This document shows, one piece after another, positions 25,946-34,750 of a stretch of 64,000 nt of DNA. Positions within the stretch are counted from its first letter, which is position 1; each line of letters opens with the position of its first letter. The stretch is from Imbroritus primus. GTDB taxonomy: Bacteria > Pseudomonadota > Gammaproteobacteria > Burkholderiales > Burkholderiaceae. The notes under the pieces are model-generated. The model was given only the letters and a program-made list of their open reading frames with translations, was not told the DNA's origin and did no database searches. The stretch is from positions 992,001 through 1,056,000 of the forward strand of contig NZ_OZ201293.1 in NCBI RefSeq assembly GCF_964332355.1, read 5' to 3'. Position numbers and translations under genes: made by a program.

Positions 25946-26224
25946 ATGAATTCTTTGCTGGAACTGGCAATAGGATATGCATTCGTCTGCGCGATCCTTG
26001 CCATGGTGTTTTGCGCCGTCCGCCTGTTGATCGGTCCTTCCGCTCATGACCGCGTCCTTGCCCTGGATACATTGTGGATGTGCTGCATGTTGCTGGCCCT
26101 GACCTTGGGTATTCGTTTTGGTAGTCCGATCTATTTCGAATTTGCCTTGCTGATTGCCTTGCTCGGCTTCGTGTCGACAGTCGCTTTGACAAAATTCCTG
26201 ATGCGCGGGGAGGTGATTGAATGA
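25946..26224 (+). CDS. mrpF: Na+/H+ antiporter subunit F
   Basis: 92 residues with three membrane segments, including the MrpF motif VRLLIGPSAHDRVLALDTLW. A longer in-frame reading starts at 25835, but the ATG at 25946 gives the family N terminus 10 bases after the mrpE stop. It overlaps mrpG by 4 bases. Confidence 0.93.
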   Translation: MNSLLELAIGYAFVCAILAMVFCAVRLLIGPSAHDRVLALDTLWMCCMLLALTLGIRFGSPIYFEFALLIALLGFVSTVALTKFLMRGEVIE

Positions 26225-26556
26225 ATGCAATCGAAAACATGCCAGCTTGGGCGGCGCTGTTGACCGCGCTCCTGCTGATCCTGGGCGGGAGCATTGCCCT
26301 GATCGGTGCGCTCGGGCTGATGCGCTTGCCCAATTTTTACCAGCGCATCCATGGTCCGGCCATTACCGTCACACTCGGCGCTGGATGCCTGCTGCTGGCG
26401 TCGATGCTCTATTTCACCGTGCTGCAGTCCCGCTTGGTGATTCATGAACTGATCATTGCCGCCTTCATCCTGATGACATCGCCGGTCGTGTCGATGCTTC
26501 TGATGCGCGCCGCTGTGTACCGCGACCTGCGTGTCAATAAGCGTTTGGCGGGGTGA
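26221..26556 (+). CDS. mrpG: Na+/H+ antiporter subunit G
   Basis: 111 residues with three membrane segments and the MnhG motif IALIGALGLMRLPNFYQRIHGPAITVTLG. It is the last gene of the mrp operon. No clear terminator follows before the CBS gene, which has its own ribosome binding site 190 bases on. Confidence 0.93.
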   Translation: MNAIENMPAWAALLTALLLILGGSIALIGALGLMRLPNFYQRIHGPAITVTLGAGCLLLASMLYFTVLQSRLVIHELIIAAFILMTSPVVSMLLMRAAVYRDLRVNKRLAG

Positions 26557-26743
26557 GTGTTGAGCTGTGCCTCAACGTCGTGGCTCGGCCGGAAGCTTTC
26601 GCCAGTCGCACCGCAGACCCGTCTGAGCCTCCGACACGGGGGGCTGAAAATGTCAGGCGTATATTGATTTACGCGCTTTGTCCGCAGCTTGGTTAGAATG
26701 AAGACATGGATGTCCCTGGCGCCACGCTCACGAGGAGGACGAC

Positions 26744-27184
26744 ATGAAAACCGTTGCCGCGATTCTGCAGACCAAGCCTGACCGGACGGTGCACACCATC
26801 CGGCCCGATGCGCCCGTGTTCGATGCAATCCGCCTGATGTCGGAAAAGAGCATCGGGGCCGTACTGGTCATGGAGGGCGACGAGATCGTCGGGATCGTGA
26901 CCGAGCGCGATTACGCCCGCAAGATCGTCCTCATGGACCGGTCCTCGAAATCGACGCCAGTGCGCGACATCATGACGCGCGCCGTCATCTATGTCGGTCC
27001 GCAAGAAGACAACGAACGCTGCATGGCGCTGATGACCGAGCGCCGCCTGCGCCATCTACCCGTGCTGGAACACGGCAAGCTGATCGGATTGATCTCGATT
27101 GGCGACCTCGTCAAGGATATCATCTCCGAGCAGCAATTCATCATTTCCCAACTGGAAAGCTATATTACGGGCGAACGAGCCTGA
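26744..27184 (+). CDS. CBS-domain protein
   Basis: 146 residues made of two CBS domains (VHTIRPDAPVFDAIRLMSEKSIGAVLVM, about 15-65; TPVRDIMTRAVIYVGPQ then RRLRHLPVLEHGKLIGLISIGDLV, about 78-130), which usually bind adenosine nucleotides. A short C-terminal tail ends ESYITGERA, as in the YrpA/inosine-monophosphate-dehydrogenase-related stand-alone CBS group. An ideal GAGGAGG ribosome binding site precedes the ATG. It is a single gene, and its partner is unknown. Confidence 0.88.
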   Translation: MKTVAAILQTKPDRTVHTIRPDAPVFDAIRLMSEKSIGAVLVMEGDEIVGIVTERDYARKIVLMDRSSKSTPVRDIMTRAVIYVGPQEDNERCMALMTERRLRHLPVLEHGKLIGLISIGDLVKDIISEQQFIISQLESYITGERA

Positions 27185-27327
27185 TCCTGGCACACGCACA
27201 AGCGTTACCGGATTTGTATCGGTTGTTTCGCTTTGTATCCAGGCAGCCTCGGCACGGAACCAACATTTCCGTGCGTGGCTCCTAGCTCCATGGGATGCCG
27301 CGGGCATCCCGCCAGGATGGAGAAAAC

Positions 27328-27843
27328 ATGATGAAAACGAAACTTCTGTTGGCAACGATGGCTTCCGCGGTCGCCCTCGCAGGCTGTGCCGTTCCGGCGT
27401 ACCAGAACAACTACCCGCAATCCGGCTACCCGCAGGGAGGCTATCCTCAGGGCGGTTATCCGCAACAAGGCTATCAATCGGCGCCGCAAGGCGTGGCCCC
27501 CAACTATGCGCTGTATGGCCGGGTTGAATCGATCGAAATGTTGCAAGGCCAGCAGGCGAGCAGCGGCATTCTCGGCACGGTCCTGGGTGGCGCGGCTGGC
27601 GGCCTTTTGGGCCATCAGATCGGCGGCGGCTCCGGCAAGACAGCGGCCACCATCGGTGGCGCGGTCCTCGGCGCGGTGGCTGGCAACCAGATCCAGCGTA
27701 GCCAGGGTGGGCAGCAGGCGTTGTACCGGGTTGTCGTCCGGCTCGATGATGGCCGCATCGCCACGGTAACGCAAACTTCCCCCAACAATCTCCAGGTCGG
27801 CATGCGTGTCCGGGTGATGAACGACCAAGTTACCCCAGCCTGA
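27328..27843 (+). CDS. Glycine-zipper outer-membrane lipoprotein
   Basis: 171 residues. A lipoprotein signal ends in lipobox LAGC with Cys20, followed by a Tyr/Pro/Gln/Gly-rich spacer with five short repeats (YPQSG, YPQGG, YPQGG, YPQQG). The rest is a glycine-zipper 2TM domain (GTVLGGAAGGLLGHQIGGGSG, then GGAVLGAVAGNQIQRS) and a small beta domain, as in SlyB/Rick_17kDa proteins, which interact with the outer membrane. The start MMKTK follows a GGAG site. The earlier in-frame start at 27295 is not preferred. Confidence 0.88.
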   Translation: MMKTKLLLATMASAVALAGCAVPAYQNNYPQSGYPQGGYPQGGYPQQGYQSAPQGVAPNYALYGRVESIEMLQGQQASSGILGTVLGGAAGGLLGHQIGGGSGKTAATIGGAVLGAVAGNQIQRSQGGQQALYRVVVRLDDGRIATVTQTSPNNLQVGMRVRVMNDQVTPA

Positions 27844-27860
27844 CTTTCGATGCGCCAATA

Positions 27861-27899
27861 AACGCGCCGCCCAGCAGCAATGCCGGGCGGCGCGTTTGT
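27861..27899 (+). terminator. Terminator after the glycine-zipper lipoprotein
   Basis: AACGCGCCGCCC, a loop of about 10 bases, then GGGCGGCGCGTTTGT. A strong GC stem with a short T-run. Confidence 0.8.
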
Positions 27900-28075
27900 A
27901 TATTGGGCGGCTCCCTCCGTGCTAGTACCCCAACACTGCTTTCCTCCCACTCCATCCCCGATGATTTTGCGAGTCCCCGTCCTGCCATCCGGGATTTCTT
28001 GCCCCATGAACTAGGATGCAAAATTCCGAGCGTACGCTAAGTCCCTGATTCACAAACCTTCGAGACATGTAGGGC

Positions 28076-28108
28076 AAGAAATTCTTTTGTGTTCGTGAAG
28101 AAATTCTT
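28076..28108. promoter_or_regulatory. Two copies of palindromic AAGAAATTCTT upstream of soxC
   Basis: AAGAAATTCTT occurs at 28076-28086 and 28098-28108. The copies start exactly 22 bases apart, that is two helical turns, about 70 bases upstream of the soxC ATG. Each arm is itself a near-perfect dyad. This arrangement fits cooperative repressor or activator binding, but the protein is not identified. Confidence 0.5.
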
Positions 28109-28179
28109 GCTTTTATTTCACACGAGCCCGCTGCATCATCCATGTGACTCATAGGATCCCCCGACGTCACAGGTGACTC

Positions 28180-29469
28180 ATGAAGAATAACAAGCCTCAG
28201 GAGACAACCGGACCGGGCGCTCCCGCGTCTGGTCGTCGCGCGTTTCTGGCGCGCGGTGCTGCGGTGTCTGCCGCTGCGGTTGCGTCAGCCAAGCTGATTC
28301 CGGCCGCGCAGGCCAGTGAAGCCAATCTGCCGCCGAATGTTCCGGCCTGGATGAAAACCCAGGGAGGCGGATTCCTGAATCCGCCGTATGGCCTGCCGTC
28401 GCCGTTCGAGAAAAACGTCGTACGTAAGTTGCCAGCGACGGTTGCAGCATTTCCGACAGCTACGCGTACGCCGCTGCAGAACCTGTTTGGCACCATCACG
28501 CCGAATGGCCTGTTCTTTGAGCGCCATCATGCCGGCGTGCCGGTCATCAACCCGGACGAGCATCGCCTGATGGTGCATGGCCTGGTCGAGAGGCCGCTGC
28601 TGCTGACGATGAACGACCTGATGCGCTATCCGTCGTTCACCCGTATTTACTTCCTTGAGTGCTCCGGTAACAGTGCCGCGGAATGGAACAAGCCGACCGG
28701 CAAGACCGCGCAGGATGTCCATGGCCTGCTGAGCTGCTCGGAGTGGACGGGCGTTCCGCTCTCGACCATTCTCGACGAAGTTGGTGTCAAGCCGGAAGGC
28801 AAGTGGCTGCTGGCTGAAGGTGCGGACGCCGCAGCCATGACCCGCAGCATTCCGCTCGAGATGGCCATGAAGGACGCCTTGCTGGTCTACGCCCAGAACG
28901 GCGAGCGGCTGCGCCCCGAGCAGGGCTACCCGCTGCGCCTGCTGCTGCCGGGTATCGAAGGCAATATGAGCATCAAGTGGCTGCGCCGCCTGAAGATCGG
29001 CAACCAGCCGTTCTACACGCGCGAGGAAACCTCGAAGTACACCGATCTGATGCCGGATGGCAAGGCGCGCGAGTTTACGTTCGAGATGGATGTGAAGTCC
29101 GTCATCACCACGCCATCCGGCGGGCAGACGCTGCGTGAGAAAGGACTTTACGAGATATCAGGGATCGCCTGGAGCGGACGTGGCAAGATCCGCAGCGTGG
29201 ATGTGTCAGTCGATGGTGGACGCAACTGGCGCGAAGCTGTACTGCAGGGCGCGATCCAGAGCAAGGCCGTCACGCGCTTCTGCCTGCCGTGGCGCTGGAA
29301 TGGCGAGCCCGCCATCCTGCAGAGCCGCGCGATCGACGAGACCGGCGCGGTTCAGCCCACGCGCCAGCAACTGATCGCTGCGCGCGGCACGAAATCCTTC
29401 TATCACTACAACGGCATTCAGAGCTGGAAAGTCGCGACGAGCGGGGAGATTACCAATGTCCATGCATAA
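28180..29469 (+). CDS. soxC: Molybdenum-dependent sulfite/sulfane dehydrogenase subunit SoxC
   Basis: A 429-residue enzyme of the sulfite oxidase family. A Tat signal (GRRAFLARGAAVSAAA, Arg19-Arg20) sends it folded to the periplasm. The molybdopterin domain carries the Mo-ligand Cys161 in YFLECSGNS, and a C-terminal Mo-co dimerisation domain (about residues 310-420, EISGIAWSGRGKIRSVDVSVDGG) follows. In Sox systems SoxCD oxidises protein-bound sulfane sulfur, and orphan pairs may act as sulfite dehydrogenases. No soxXYZAB lie nearby. It overlaps soxD by 14 bases. Confidence 0.9.
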   Translation: MKNNKPQETTGPGAPASGRRAFLARGAAVSAAAVASAKLIPAAQASEANLPPNVPAWMKTQGGGFLNPPYGLPSPFEKNVVRKLPATVAAFPTATRTPLQNLFGTITPNGLFFERHHAGVPVINPDEHRLMVHGLVERPLLLTMNDLMRYPSFTRIYFLECSGNSAAEWNKPTGKTAQDVHGLLSCSEWTGVPLSTILDEVGVKPEGKWLLAEGADAAAMTRSIPLEMAMKDALLVYAQNGERLRPEQGYPLRLLLPGIEGNMSIKWLRRLKIGNQPFYTREETSKYTDLMPDGKAREFTFEMDVKSVITTPSGGQTLREKGLYEISGIAWSGRGKIRSVDVSVDGGRNWREAVLQGAIQSKAVTRFCLPWRWNGEPAILQSRAIDETGAVQPTRQQLIAARGTKSFYHYNGIQSWKVATSGEITNVHA

Positions 29470-30058
29470 AGCAGGCGTCGCGGCCATCGCTGCCGCATTG
29501 CTGACTCTCGGCTGCGCCAACCAGGCTGGCCAGTCCGGGCAGGTGCACAAGCCCGCCGGGGAGCGCTATGGTCTCGGCAAGACGCCGACAGCCCAGGAGA
29601 TCGCTGGCTGGAATATCGATATCGCCCCCGATGGCAGCGGCTTGCCGCCGGGTTCCGGCACGGTGGCGCAGGGGCGTGCCCTGTATGCCGCGCAGTGCGC
29701 TGCCTGCCATGGTGCAACGGGGCAGGGCGGCACCGCGGCGCGCCTGGTGGGCGGTCAGGGTACGTTGACCAGCGACAAGCCGGTGATGACGATCGGCAGC
29801 TTCTGGCCGTATGCCACGACGCTGTATGACTACATCAACCGCGCCATGCCGTGGGATCGTCCGCAGTCGCTCAAGCCAAACGAGGTGTATGCGCTGACGG
29901 CGTTCCTGTTGCACATGAACGGTATCGTCGATGCCAACGCCTCGCTCGATGCCACGTCGCTGCCCAAGGTTGCCATGCCGAACCGCAACGGCTTCACGCG
30001 GGGCGATCCGCGTCCGGGCGATGTGAAGACTACGCGCTGCATGGAAAACTGCAGCTGA
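29456..30058 (+). CDS. soxD: c-type cytochrome subunit SoxD
   Basis: 200 residues. The N terminus has a lipobox-like LTLGC (Cys20), so it may be a membrane-anchored lipoprotein. One heme-binding site is visible, CAACH at residues 81-85, with a likely axial Met in NRAMPWDRPQSL. The family feature PMPWDRPQSL and YALTAFLLHMNGIV places it in the SoxD cytochromes, electron acceptors of SoxC. The C-terminal RCMENCS adds two extra cysteines. It overlaps the soxC end and is translated from within its last codons. Confidence 0.9.
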   Translation: MSMHKAGVAAIAAALLTLGCANQAGQSGQVHKPAGERYGLGKTPTAQEIAGWNIDIAPDGSGLPPGSGTVAQGRALYAAQCAACHGATGQGGTAARLVGGQGTLTSDKPVMTIGSFWPYATTLYDYINRAMPWDRPQSLKPNEVYALTAFLLHMNGIVDANASLDATSLPKVAMPNRNGFTRGDPRPGDVKTTRCMENCS

Positions 30059-30127
30059 CCTGACGGTCGCGGGCCGGTGCATGGCGATGCGCCGGCCCAG
30101 TGGCACGTGGTTTGCTACCATGTGTCT

Positions 30128-30880
30128 ATGCATGTTTCGCCACCGCCTTTTTCCTCCCCTGCCGACCTCTCTGACCTGTTTGCGCAGCCCAGCGCACTGT
30201 TCCTCGATTTCGACGGCACCCTTGCCGAGCTGGCTTCCACACCCGATGCGGTAGTCCTGCCGCCATCCCTGCCAGGCATGCTTGGCATGCTGCAGCAACG
30301 CTTCGATGGCGCGCTGGCCATCGTGTCCGGCCGCCCGGTTGCACAGCTCGATGCCTTCCTCGCGCCATTGCAACTGACGTGCGCCGGCACCCATGGTGCG
30401 GAGCGGCGGCTTGCAGGTGGCCCGCTGGTGCAGATGCCGGTCCCCTCGTTGACGGCAGTGGAGGCGGCTGCAGCGGCACTGGCGGCACGCGATGCCCGTC
30501 TGGTGGTCGAGCGCAAGCATGGCGCCCTCGCGCTGCACTACCGTCAGGCGCCGGAACGCGCCGCCCTTTGCCTAGATACCATGCGAGCGGCCGCCCATGA
30601 TCTGCCGGGCGTGACCGTGCTGCACGGCAAGATGGTCGTGGAGGTCAAGGCTGCCAACCTCGACAAGGGCGGTGCGATACATGACTTTATGCACCTGTCG
30701 CCATTCGCCGGCAGGATCCCGGTGTTCATCGGGGACGATGTCACCGATGAGTCCGGCTTTGCTGCCGTGCATGCCGCCCAGGGTATTGGCATCAAGGTCG
30801 GCGCGGGCACGACCCTTGCAGGCTACCGGATCAGCGATCCCGCTGCGGTGCATCTCTTGCTCAGGCAACTACTCAATTAA
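30128..30880 (+). CDS. otsB: Trehalose-6-phosphate phosphatase
   Basis: 250-residue HAD-family phosphatase that dephosphorylates trehalose 6-phosphate. HAD motif I is LFLDFDGTLAEL with nucleophile Asp27 and Asp29. Motif III/IV is IPVFIGDDVTDESGF. The trehalose-binding cap is between them. An ATG 17 codons upstream (30077) is in frame but adds unconserved residues. otsA follows 68 bases downstream with its own strong ribosome binding site, so the two form the trehalose operon. Confidence 0.93.
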   Translation: MHVSPPPFSSPADLSDLFAQPSALFLDFDGTLAELASTPDAVVLPPSLPGMLGMLQQRFDGALAIVSGRPVAQLDAFLAPLQLTCAGTHGAERRLAGGPLVQMPVPSLTAVEAAAAALAARDARLVVERKHGALALHYRQAPERAALCLDTMRAAAHDLPGVTVLHGKMVVEVKAANLDKGGAIHDFMHLSPFAGRIPVFIGDDVTDESGFAAVHAAQGIGIKVGAGTTLAGYRISDPAAVHLLLRQLLN

Positions 30881-30948
30881 CTGCCGCGTTAGCATCCGAC
30901 CGGCCGGCATCATGGATCGCACTGGCTTATCAAGGAGGTCCAAATCCC

Positions 30949-32355
30949 ATGTCGCGCCTGGTGGTGGTGTCCAACCGCACTGCCGATCCCCGCAACAGCA
31001 CCGCCGGCGGACTTGCCGTCGCGCTCGGTGAGAGCCTGCAGCAATCCGGTGGATTGTGGTTTGGCTGGAGCGGGAAAATTCTGGAAACTACACATGCAAA
31101 TATGGACGATCCACCGTTGCATGTGCAGCGCGCCGGGCGGGTCACGCTTGCGACGGTCGATCTGTGCCGTGATGACTACGAAGCGTATTACAGCGGCTAT
31201 GCCAACGGTGTGTTGTGGCCGGTGTTTCATAACCGGCTCGACCTGGCTCAGTTCGAAGCCGGGTTTGCGGCAGGCTATCATCGCGTGAACAGCATGTTTG
31301 CCCGGCGGCTTATGCCCTTGCTCAAGCCCGAGGATATCGTCTGGGTCCACGACTATCACCTGATTCCGTTGGCTGCGGAACTGCGCCGTCTTGGCTGCAC
31401 CAACCGCATTGGCTTCTTCCTGCACATTCCCTTGCCGCCACCGATCATCCTCGCGGCGATTCCTCAGTGCCAGTGGCTCGTGCGCTGCCTGTTCTCCTAC
31501 GATCTGGTCGGGTTCCAGAGCGAACGCGATGTCGGGCATTTCGCACGTTTCCTGGCCACCGAATCCCAGGTGGCGGTCGAGATGCTGTCGGGCCAGCGCT
31601 TTCGCGCATTCGGACGTCTCCTGCAGGCTGGCGCATTTCCAGTATCGATCGATGTCGATGAATTCGTCGCGCTCGCCACTGCACGCGAAGGCCGTGATAT
31701 GTACCAGCGCATGCGCACCGAATACTCGCGCCGGCAATTGCTGATCGGTGTCGACCGGCTGGACTACTCGAAAGGTCTTCCACAGCGTATGCAAGCGTTC
31801 CGCATGCTGCTCGACAAGTATCCGGAAAACCGCAGCATCGCCACGCTGATCCAGATCGCCGCGCCGAGCCGGGAGGATGTCGATGCCTATGAGGATCTGC
31901 GCCATGCCATGGACCAGATCTGTGGTGGTATCAACGGCGACTATGGTGAACTCGACTGGACACCGATCCGTTACCTGCACCGCAACGTGGCGCGCAAACG
32001 CATCGCGGGCCTGTATCGGGCGTGTCGGGTGGCGCTGGTGACGCCGCTGCGCGATGGCATGAATCTCGTCGCCAAGGAATACATCGCCGCCCAGGATGAG
32101 CGTGATCCTGGCGTGCTGGTGCTGTCCCGCTTCGCCGGCGCCGCGGAGCAATTGCGTGAGGCCTTGCTGGTCAATCCCTATGACATCGATGGAACGGCCG
32201 AGGCGATCCGCCGCGCCCTGAGCATGCCGCCCGAGGAGCGGATCGAACGGCATCGCGCGCTGATGATGCGGCTGCGCGACCAGGATATCCACTGGTGGCG
32301 CAAAGCCTTCCTCGATGTGCTGACAGCTTGCGAGACGACAGCCGTCGTGACATGA
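30949..32355 (+). CDS. otsA: Trehalose-6-phosphate synthase
   Basis: 468-residue GT20 glycosyltransferase that joins UDP-glucose and glucose 6-phosphate. Recognisable motifs are GGLWFGWSGKI, VLWPVFHNRLDLAQF, VWVHDYHLIPLAAELRRLG, FFLHIPLPPP, GVDRLDYSKGLPQRMQAF and TPLRDGMNLVAKEYIAAQ. The start has a perfect AAGGAGGT sequence 10 bases upstream. With otsB it makes trehalose, an osmo- and desiccation protectant. Confidence 0.96.
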   Translation: MSRLVVVSNRTADPRNSTAGGLAVALGESLQQSGGLWFGWSGKILETTHANMDDPPLHVQRAGRVTLATVDLCRDDYEAYYSGYANGVLWPVFHNRLDLAQFEAGFAAGYHRVNSMFARRLMPLLKPEDIVWVHDYHLIPLAAELRRLGCTNRIGFFLHIPLPPPIILAAIPQCQWLVRCLFSYDLVGFQSERDVGHFARFLATESQVAVEMLSGQRFRAFGRLLQAGAFPVSIDVDEFVALATAREGRDMYQRMRTEYSRRQLLIGVDRLDYSKGLPQRMQAFRMLLDKYPENRSIATLIQIAAPSREDVDAYEDLRHAMDQICGGINGDYGELDWTPIRYLHRNVARKRIAGLYRACRVALVTPLRDGMNLVAKEYIAAQDERDPGVLVLSRFAGAAEQLREALLVNPYDIDGTAEAIRRALSMPPEERIERHRALMMRLRDQDIHWWRKAFLDVLTACETTAVVT

Positions 32356-32445
32356 ATCCGGGCCCTCGGGTATGCTGTCGTCTTGCTCTGGCGCTATGCC
32401 GGGCGCAACGCGAATCGAACAGAAGAAAAGAGGGAGAGGGCGGAC

Positions 32446-33066
32446 ATGCTGCGGATCTGGGGGCGGATGAATTCCATCAATGTCATGAAAGTCGTGTGGG
32501 CCGTGCGGGAGACCGGCGTGCCATTTGAACGGGTGGATGCGGGACGGCAGTTTGGCATCGTCGACACCGCCGACTACCAGGCAATGAACCCCAATGGCCT
32601 GGTCCCCCTGCTGGACGACGATGGTTACCTGCTCTGGGAATCGAACGTGATTGTGCGATACCTTGCGGCCCGCTACGCGGCCGGGACGCTCTATCCCGAG
32701 GACCTGCAGGCCCGGTTTACTGCCGAGCGCTGGATGGACTGGCAGCAGACCCGTCTCAACCCGGCCACCAAAGGTAGTTTCTGGCAATGGATCCGGACAC
32801 CGGAAGCCGAGCGACAGCCCGCGCAGATCGAAGCGTCGAATGCCGCAACCGAACCATTGATGGCAATCGTGGATGCGCATCTCGCGCGCCATCGCTACAT
32901 GGCCGGCGAGCAGTTCACCATGGCGGATATCCCGATTGCCTGCGAAATCCATCGCTGGAGCAACCTGCCGCAGCCGCAGGTGGAACGACCCCATATCGCA
33001 CGCTGGTACGCCGAGATGCGTAACCGCCCGGCCGCGCGCGAACTGCTGGATGCGCCGCTCTCCTGA
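32446..33066 (+). CDS. Glutathione S-transferase
   Basis: 206 residues. An N-terminal thioredoxin-like domain starts LRIWGRMNSINVMKVVWAVRETG, with the ELN-type Ser/Asn active-site region, GLVPLLDDDGYLLWESNVIVRYLA and the cis-Pro of VPLL. The C-terminal all-alpha domain has the N-capping motif FTMADIPIACE. A GGAGAGGGCGGAC site precedes the ATG. The substrate is unknown. The remnant GIY-YIG gene follows 28 bases downstream on the same strand. Confidence 0.9.
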   Translation: MLRIWGRMNSINVMKVVWAVRETGVPFERVDAGRQFGIVDTADYQAMNPNGLVPLLDDDGYLLWESNVIVRYLAARYAAGTLYPEDLQARFTAERWMDWQQTRLNPATKGSFWQWIRTPEAERQPAQIEASNAATEPLMAIVDAHLARHRYMAGEQFTMADIPIACEIHRWSNLPQPQVERPHIARWYAEMRNRPAARELLDAPLS

Positions 33067-33094
33067 ACGTAGGTTTCTTCCCTAGCGTCCGCCC

Positions 33095-33364
33095 GTGTCC
33101 GTCTGGTACCTCTAGATTCTCGAGTGCGCGGGTGGCTCGCTGTACACCGGCATCACCACCGACGTGGCGCGCCGCTTCTCGCAGCATCAGGCGGGGAAAG
33201 GCGCGCGCTATACCCGTTCACATCCGCCCCTGCGCATTGCCGGCGCCGTCGCCTGCGGCACGCGTTCGGACGCGCTCAAGGCCGAGCTGGCAGTCAAGCG
33301 CATGACGGCTGCCGCCAAGCGCGACTACTGTGCGAGCCTGTCCGCGATCCCGCGTCAAGACTGA
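33095..33364 (+). pseudogene. GIY-YIG nuclease superfamily protein, disrupted by an amber codon
   Basis: The frame GTG-TCC-GTC-TGG-TAC-CTC-TAG reads V S V W Y L stop and continues I L E C A G G S L Y T G I T T D V A R R F S Q H Q A, ending after SLSAIPRQD at 33364. Stand-alone YhbQ/UPF0213-type proteins read WYLYLLEC...SLYTGITTDVARR, so the stop replaces the first Tyr of the GIY motif (TAT or TAC to TAG, one base). The rest of the domain is intact. This is either a recent pseudogene, a sequencing error, or, less likely, a readthrough gene. Confidence 0.75.
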
Positions 33365-33500
33365 CAGCGTCCTGTATGTTCCCGGATAGTTCCGGATACC
33401 CAACTTGAGTGGGGTATGTGGCGATGCAGTTTGTCACGCCCTTGGGCTACTATCGGGCTCATGTATTGGGTCTATTCAAGAATAAAGCAGGGCCGGGGGC

Positions 33501-34622
33501 ATGGTGACGGGGGAACAGAAGGCGCTGGAAATCGCCCATTCGCTCTATGAAGGGGTACTTGCGCCGGGTGGGTGGGCCGGGGCATTGGAACAGATCCGCA
33601 GTCTGACTGAGTCGGCGTCGGCGTGCATGCTGCTGCGCGACCGGCAGACCAAGGCTGCGTTCATCAGCGACCAGTCGAATATCGACAATCGGCTGCTGCA
33701 GGAATACATCGCCCATTACTACGCTTACGATCCAGGCTACGACATAGCGGACCGTTATGACGTGGGCGACTGGTTTGTCGATTACCGCGATCTGGATGGC
33801 AAGATTCTCCAGAAAGGCGAGTTTCACCAAGAGTTCTTGCGTGCCTACGATCTCAACTCGGTGCAGGCCACGCCGCTGCTGAAGACCGACCGGGTGGAGT
33901 GCTTCCTCTCGCTGCAGAGCGGTGACGATGTGCGCGAGCGCGCGATGCCAGACAACTCCGCCATCCTGCGCTGGCTGCAACCCCATTTCGAGCAGGCGGC
34001 CCGCTTGCGCCATCATCTGCATGTCCTGCAGCGTCAGGGTGAGCTGGCGATGCGCGTGCTGGATGCCTTCACCTTTCCCGTTCTGGTCATGAATCAGCGT
34101 GGCGCCGTGCAGCTGGGCAACCGTGCGGCTGACGACTGGCTGGCCCTCAAGGGCAATCCTTTTTCTGCCCGCGGCCTGCGGCATACTTGCAGCGGTACCA
34201 TCGCAGTGGCCCAGGCGCTATCGCGGGCGTGTGCGCTGACGCACAGACTGGCCACGGGCGGCGCAGTACTGGAGTATGGCGAGCCCCTGCAACGCTACTA
34301 CCTCGTGGTTGTGCCGTTGCCTGAGGCCATGGGCATGCAGTTGCCCGGGCAAGATCCTCTCGCGCTGGTCATGGTGCACGCGGCGCAGTATGAGGCGCGC
34401 CCGGTCGACATGCTGCTACGCATGCTGTTCGGTATCTCGCCCGCCGAGTACCGGTTGATCGAAAAGCTGATGCTGGGCCTGCCGATCAAGACATGCGCCT
34501 TCGACCTCGGTATTTCGCTGGAAACTGCGCGCTCGCATCTCAAATCCATTTTCCGGCGCACACAGACGTCCCGCCAGGTCGATCTGCTCCGCCTGGTACA
34601 GCAACTCGCTTACGGCCACTAG
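33501..34622 (+). CDS. LuxR family transcriptional regulator
   Basis: 373 residues. The C-terminal 65 residues form a LuxR-type helix-turn-helix (LFGISPAEYRLIEKLMLGLPIKTCAFDLGISLETARSHLKSIFRRTQTSRQVDLLRLV). Residues about 1-290 hold an uncharacterised sensor region with a PAS-like part near 195-280 (VLDAFTFPVLVMNQRGAVQLGNRAAD). There is no response-regulator receiver domain and no autoinducer-binding signature. It is a lone gene, with no identified target. Such LuxR solos are common in Cupriavidus. Confidence 0.85.
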   Translation: MVTGEQKALEIAHSLYEGVLAPGGWAGALEQIRSLTESASACMLLRDRQTKAAFISDQSNIDNRLLQEYIAHYYAYDPGYDIADRYDVGDWFVDYRDLDGKILQKGEFHQEFLRAYDLNSVQATPLLKTDRVECFLSLQSGDDVRERAMPDNSAILRWLQPHFEQAARLRHHLHVLQRQGELAMRVLDAFTFPVLVMNQRGAVQLGNRAADDWLALKGNPFSARGLRHTCSGTIAVAQALSRACALTHRLATGGAVLEYGEPLQRYYLVVVPLPEAMGMQLPGQDPLALVMVHAAQYEARPVDMLLRMLFGISPAEYRLIEKLMLGLPIKTCAFDLGISLETARSHLKSIFRRTQTSRQVDLLRLVQQLAYGH

Positions 34623-34750
34623 AGCATGCCGGGCACGTCAATGTGGCTGGCATGCCCGAATGCACATCCCCCGATTGCGGGATGTGAGGTCTGCTAATAC
34701 ACCCTACGATATCAACCCAAACTCGCGCCACCGGCCGTATGAGGGAAAGC

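Noticed and set aside
27410..27480. Repeated GGCTATCC-type sequence as a possible CRISPR or satellite
   Set aside because: The repeat encodes the Tyr-Pro-Gln-Gly spacer of a lipoprotein and has no spacer structure.
30910..32994. 694-residue minus-strand frame
   Set aside because: Antisense shadow of otsA and a GST in GC-rich DNA, with no family match or ribosome binding site.
33105..33124. KpnI, XbaI and XhoI-type sites in a row (GGTACC, TCTAGA, CTCGAG) resembling a cloning linker
   Set aside because: The surrounding codons match the natural GIY-YIG reading frame (W-Y-L-stop-I-L-E), so the sites are explained by coding sequence with one substitution. Cloning DNA is unlikely.
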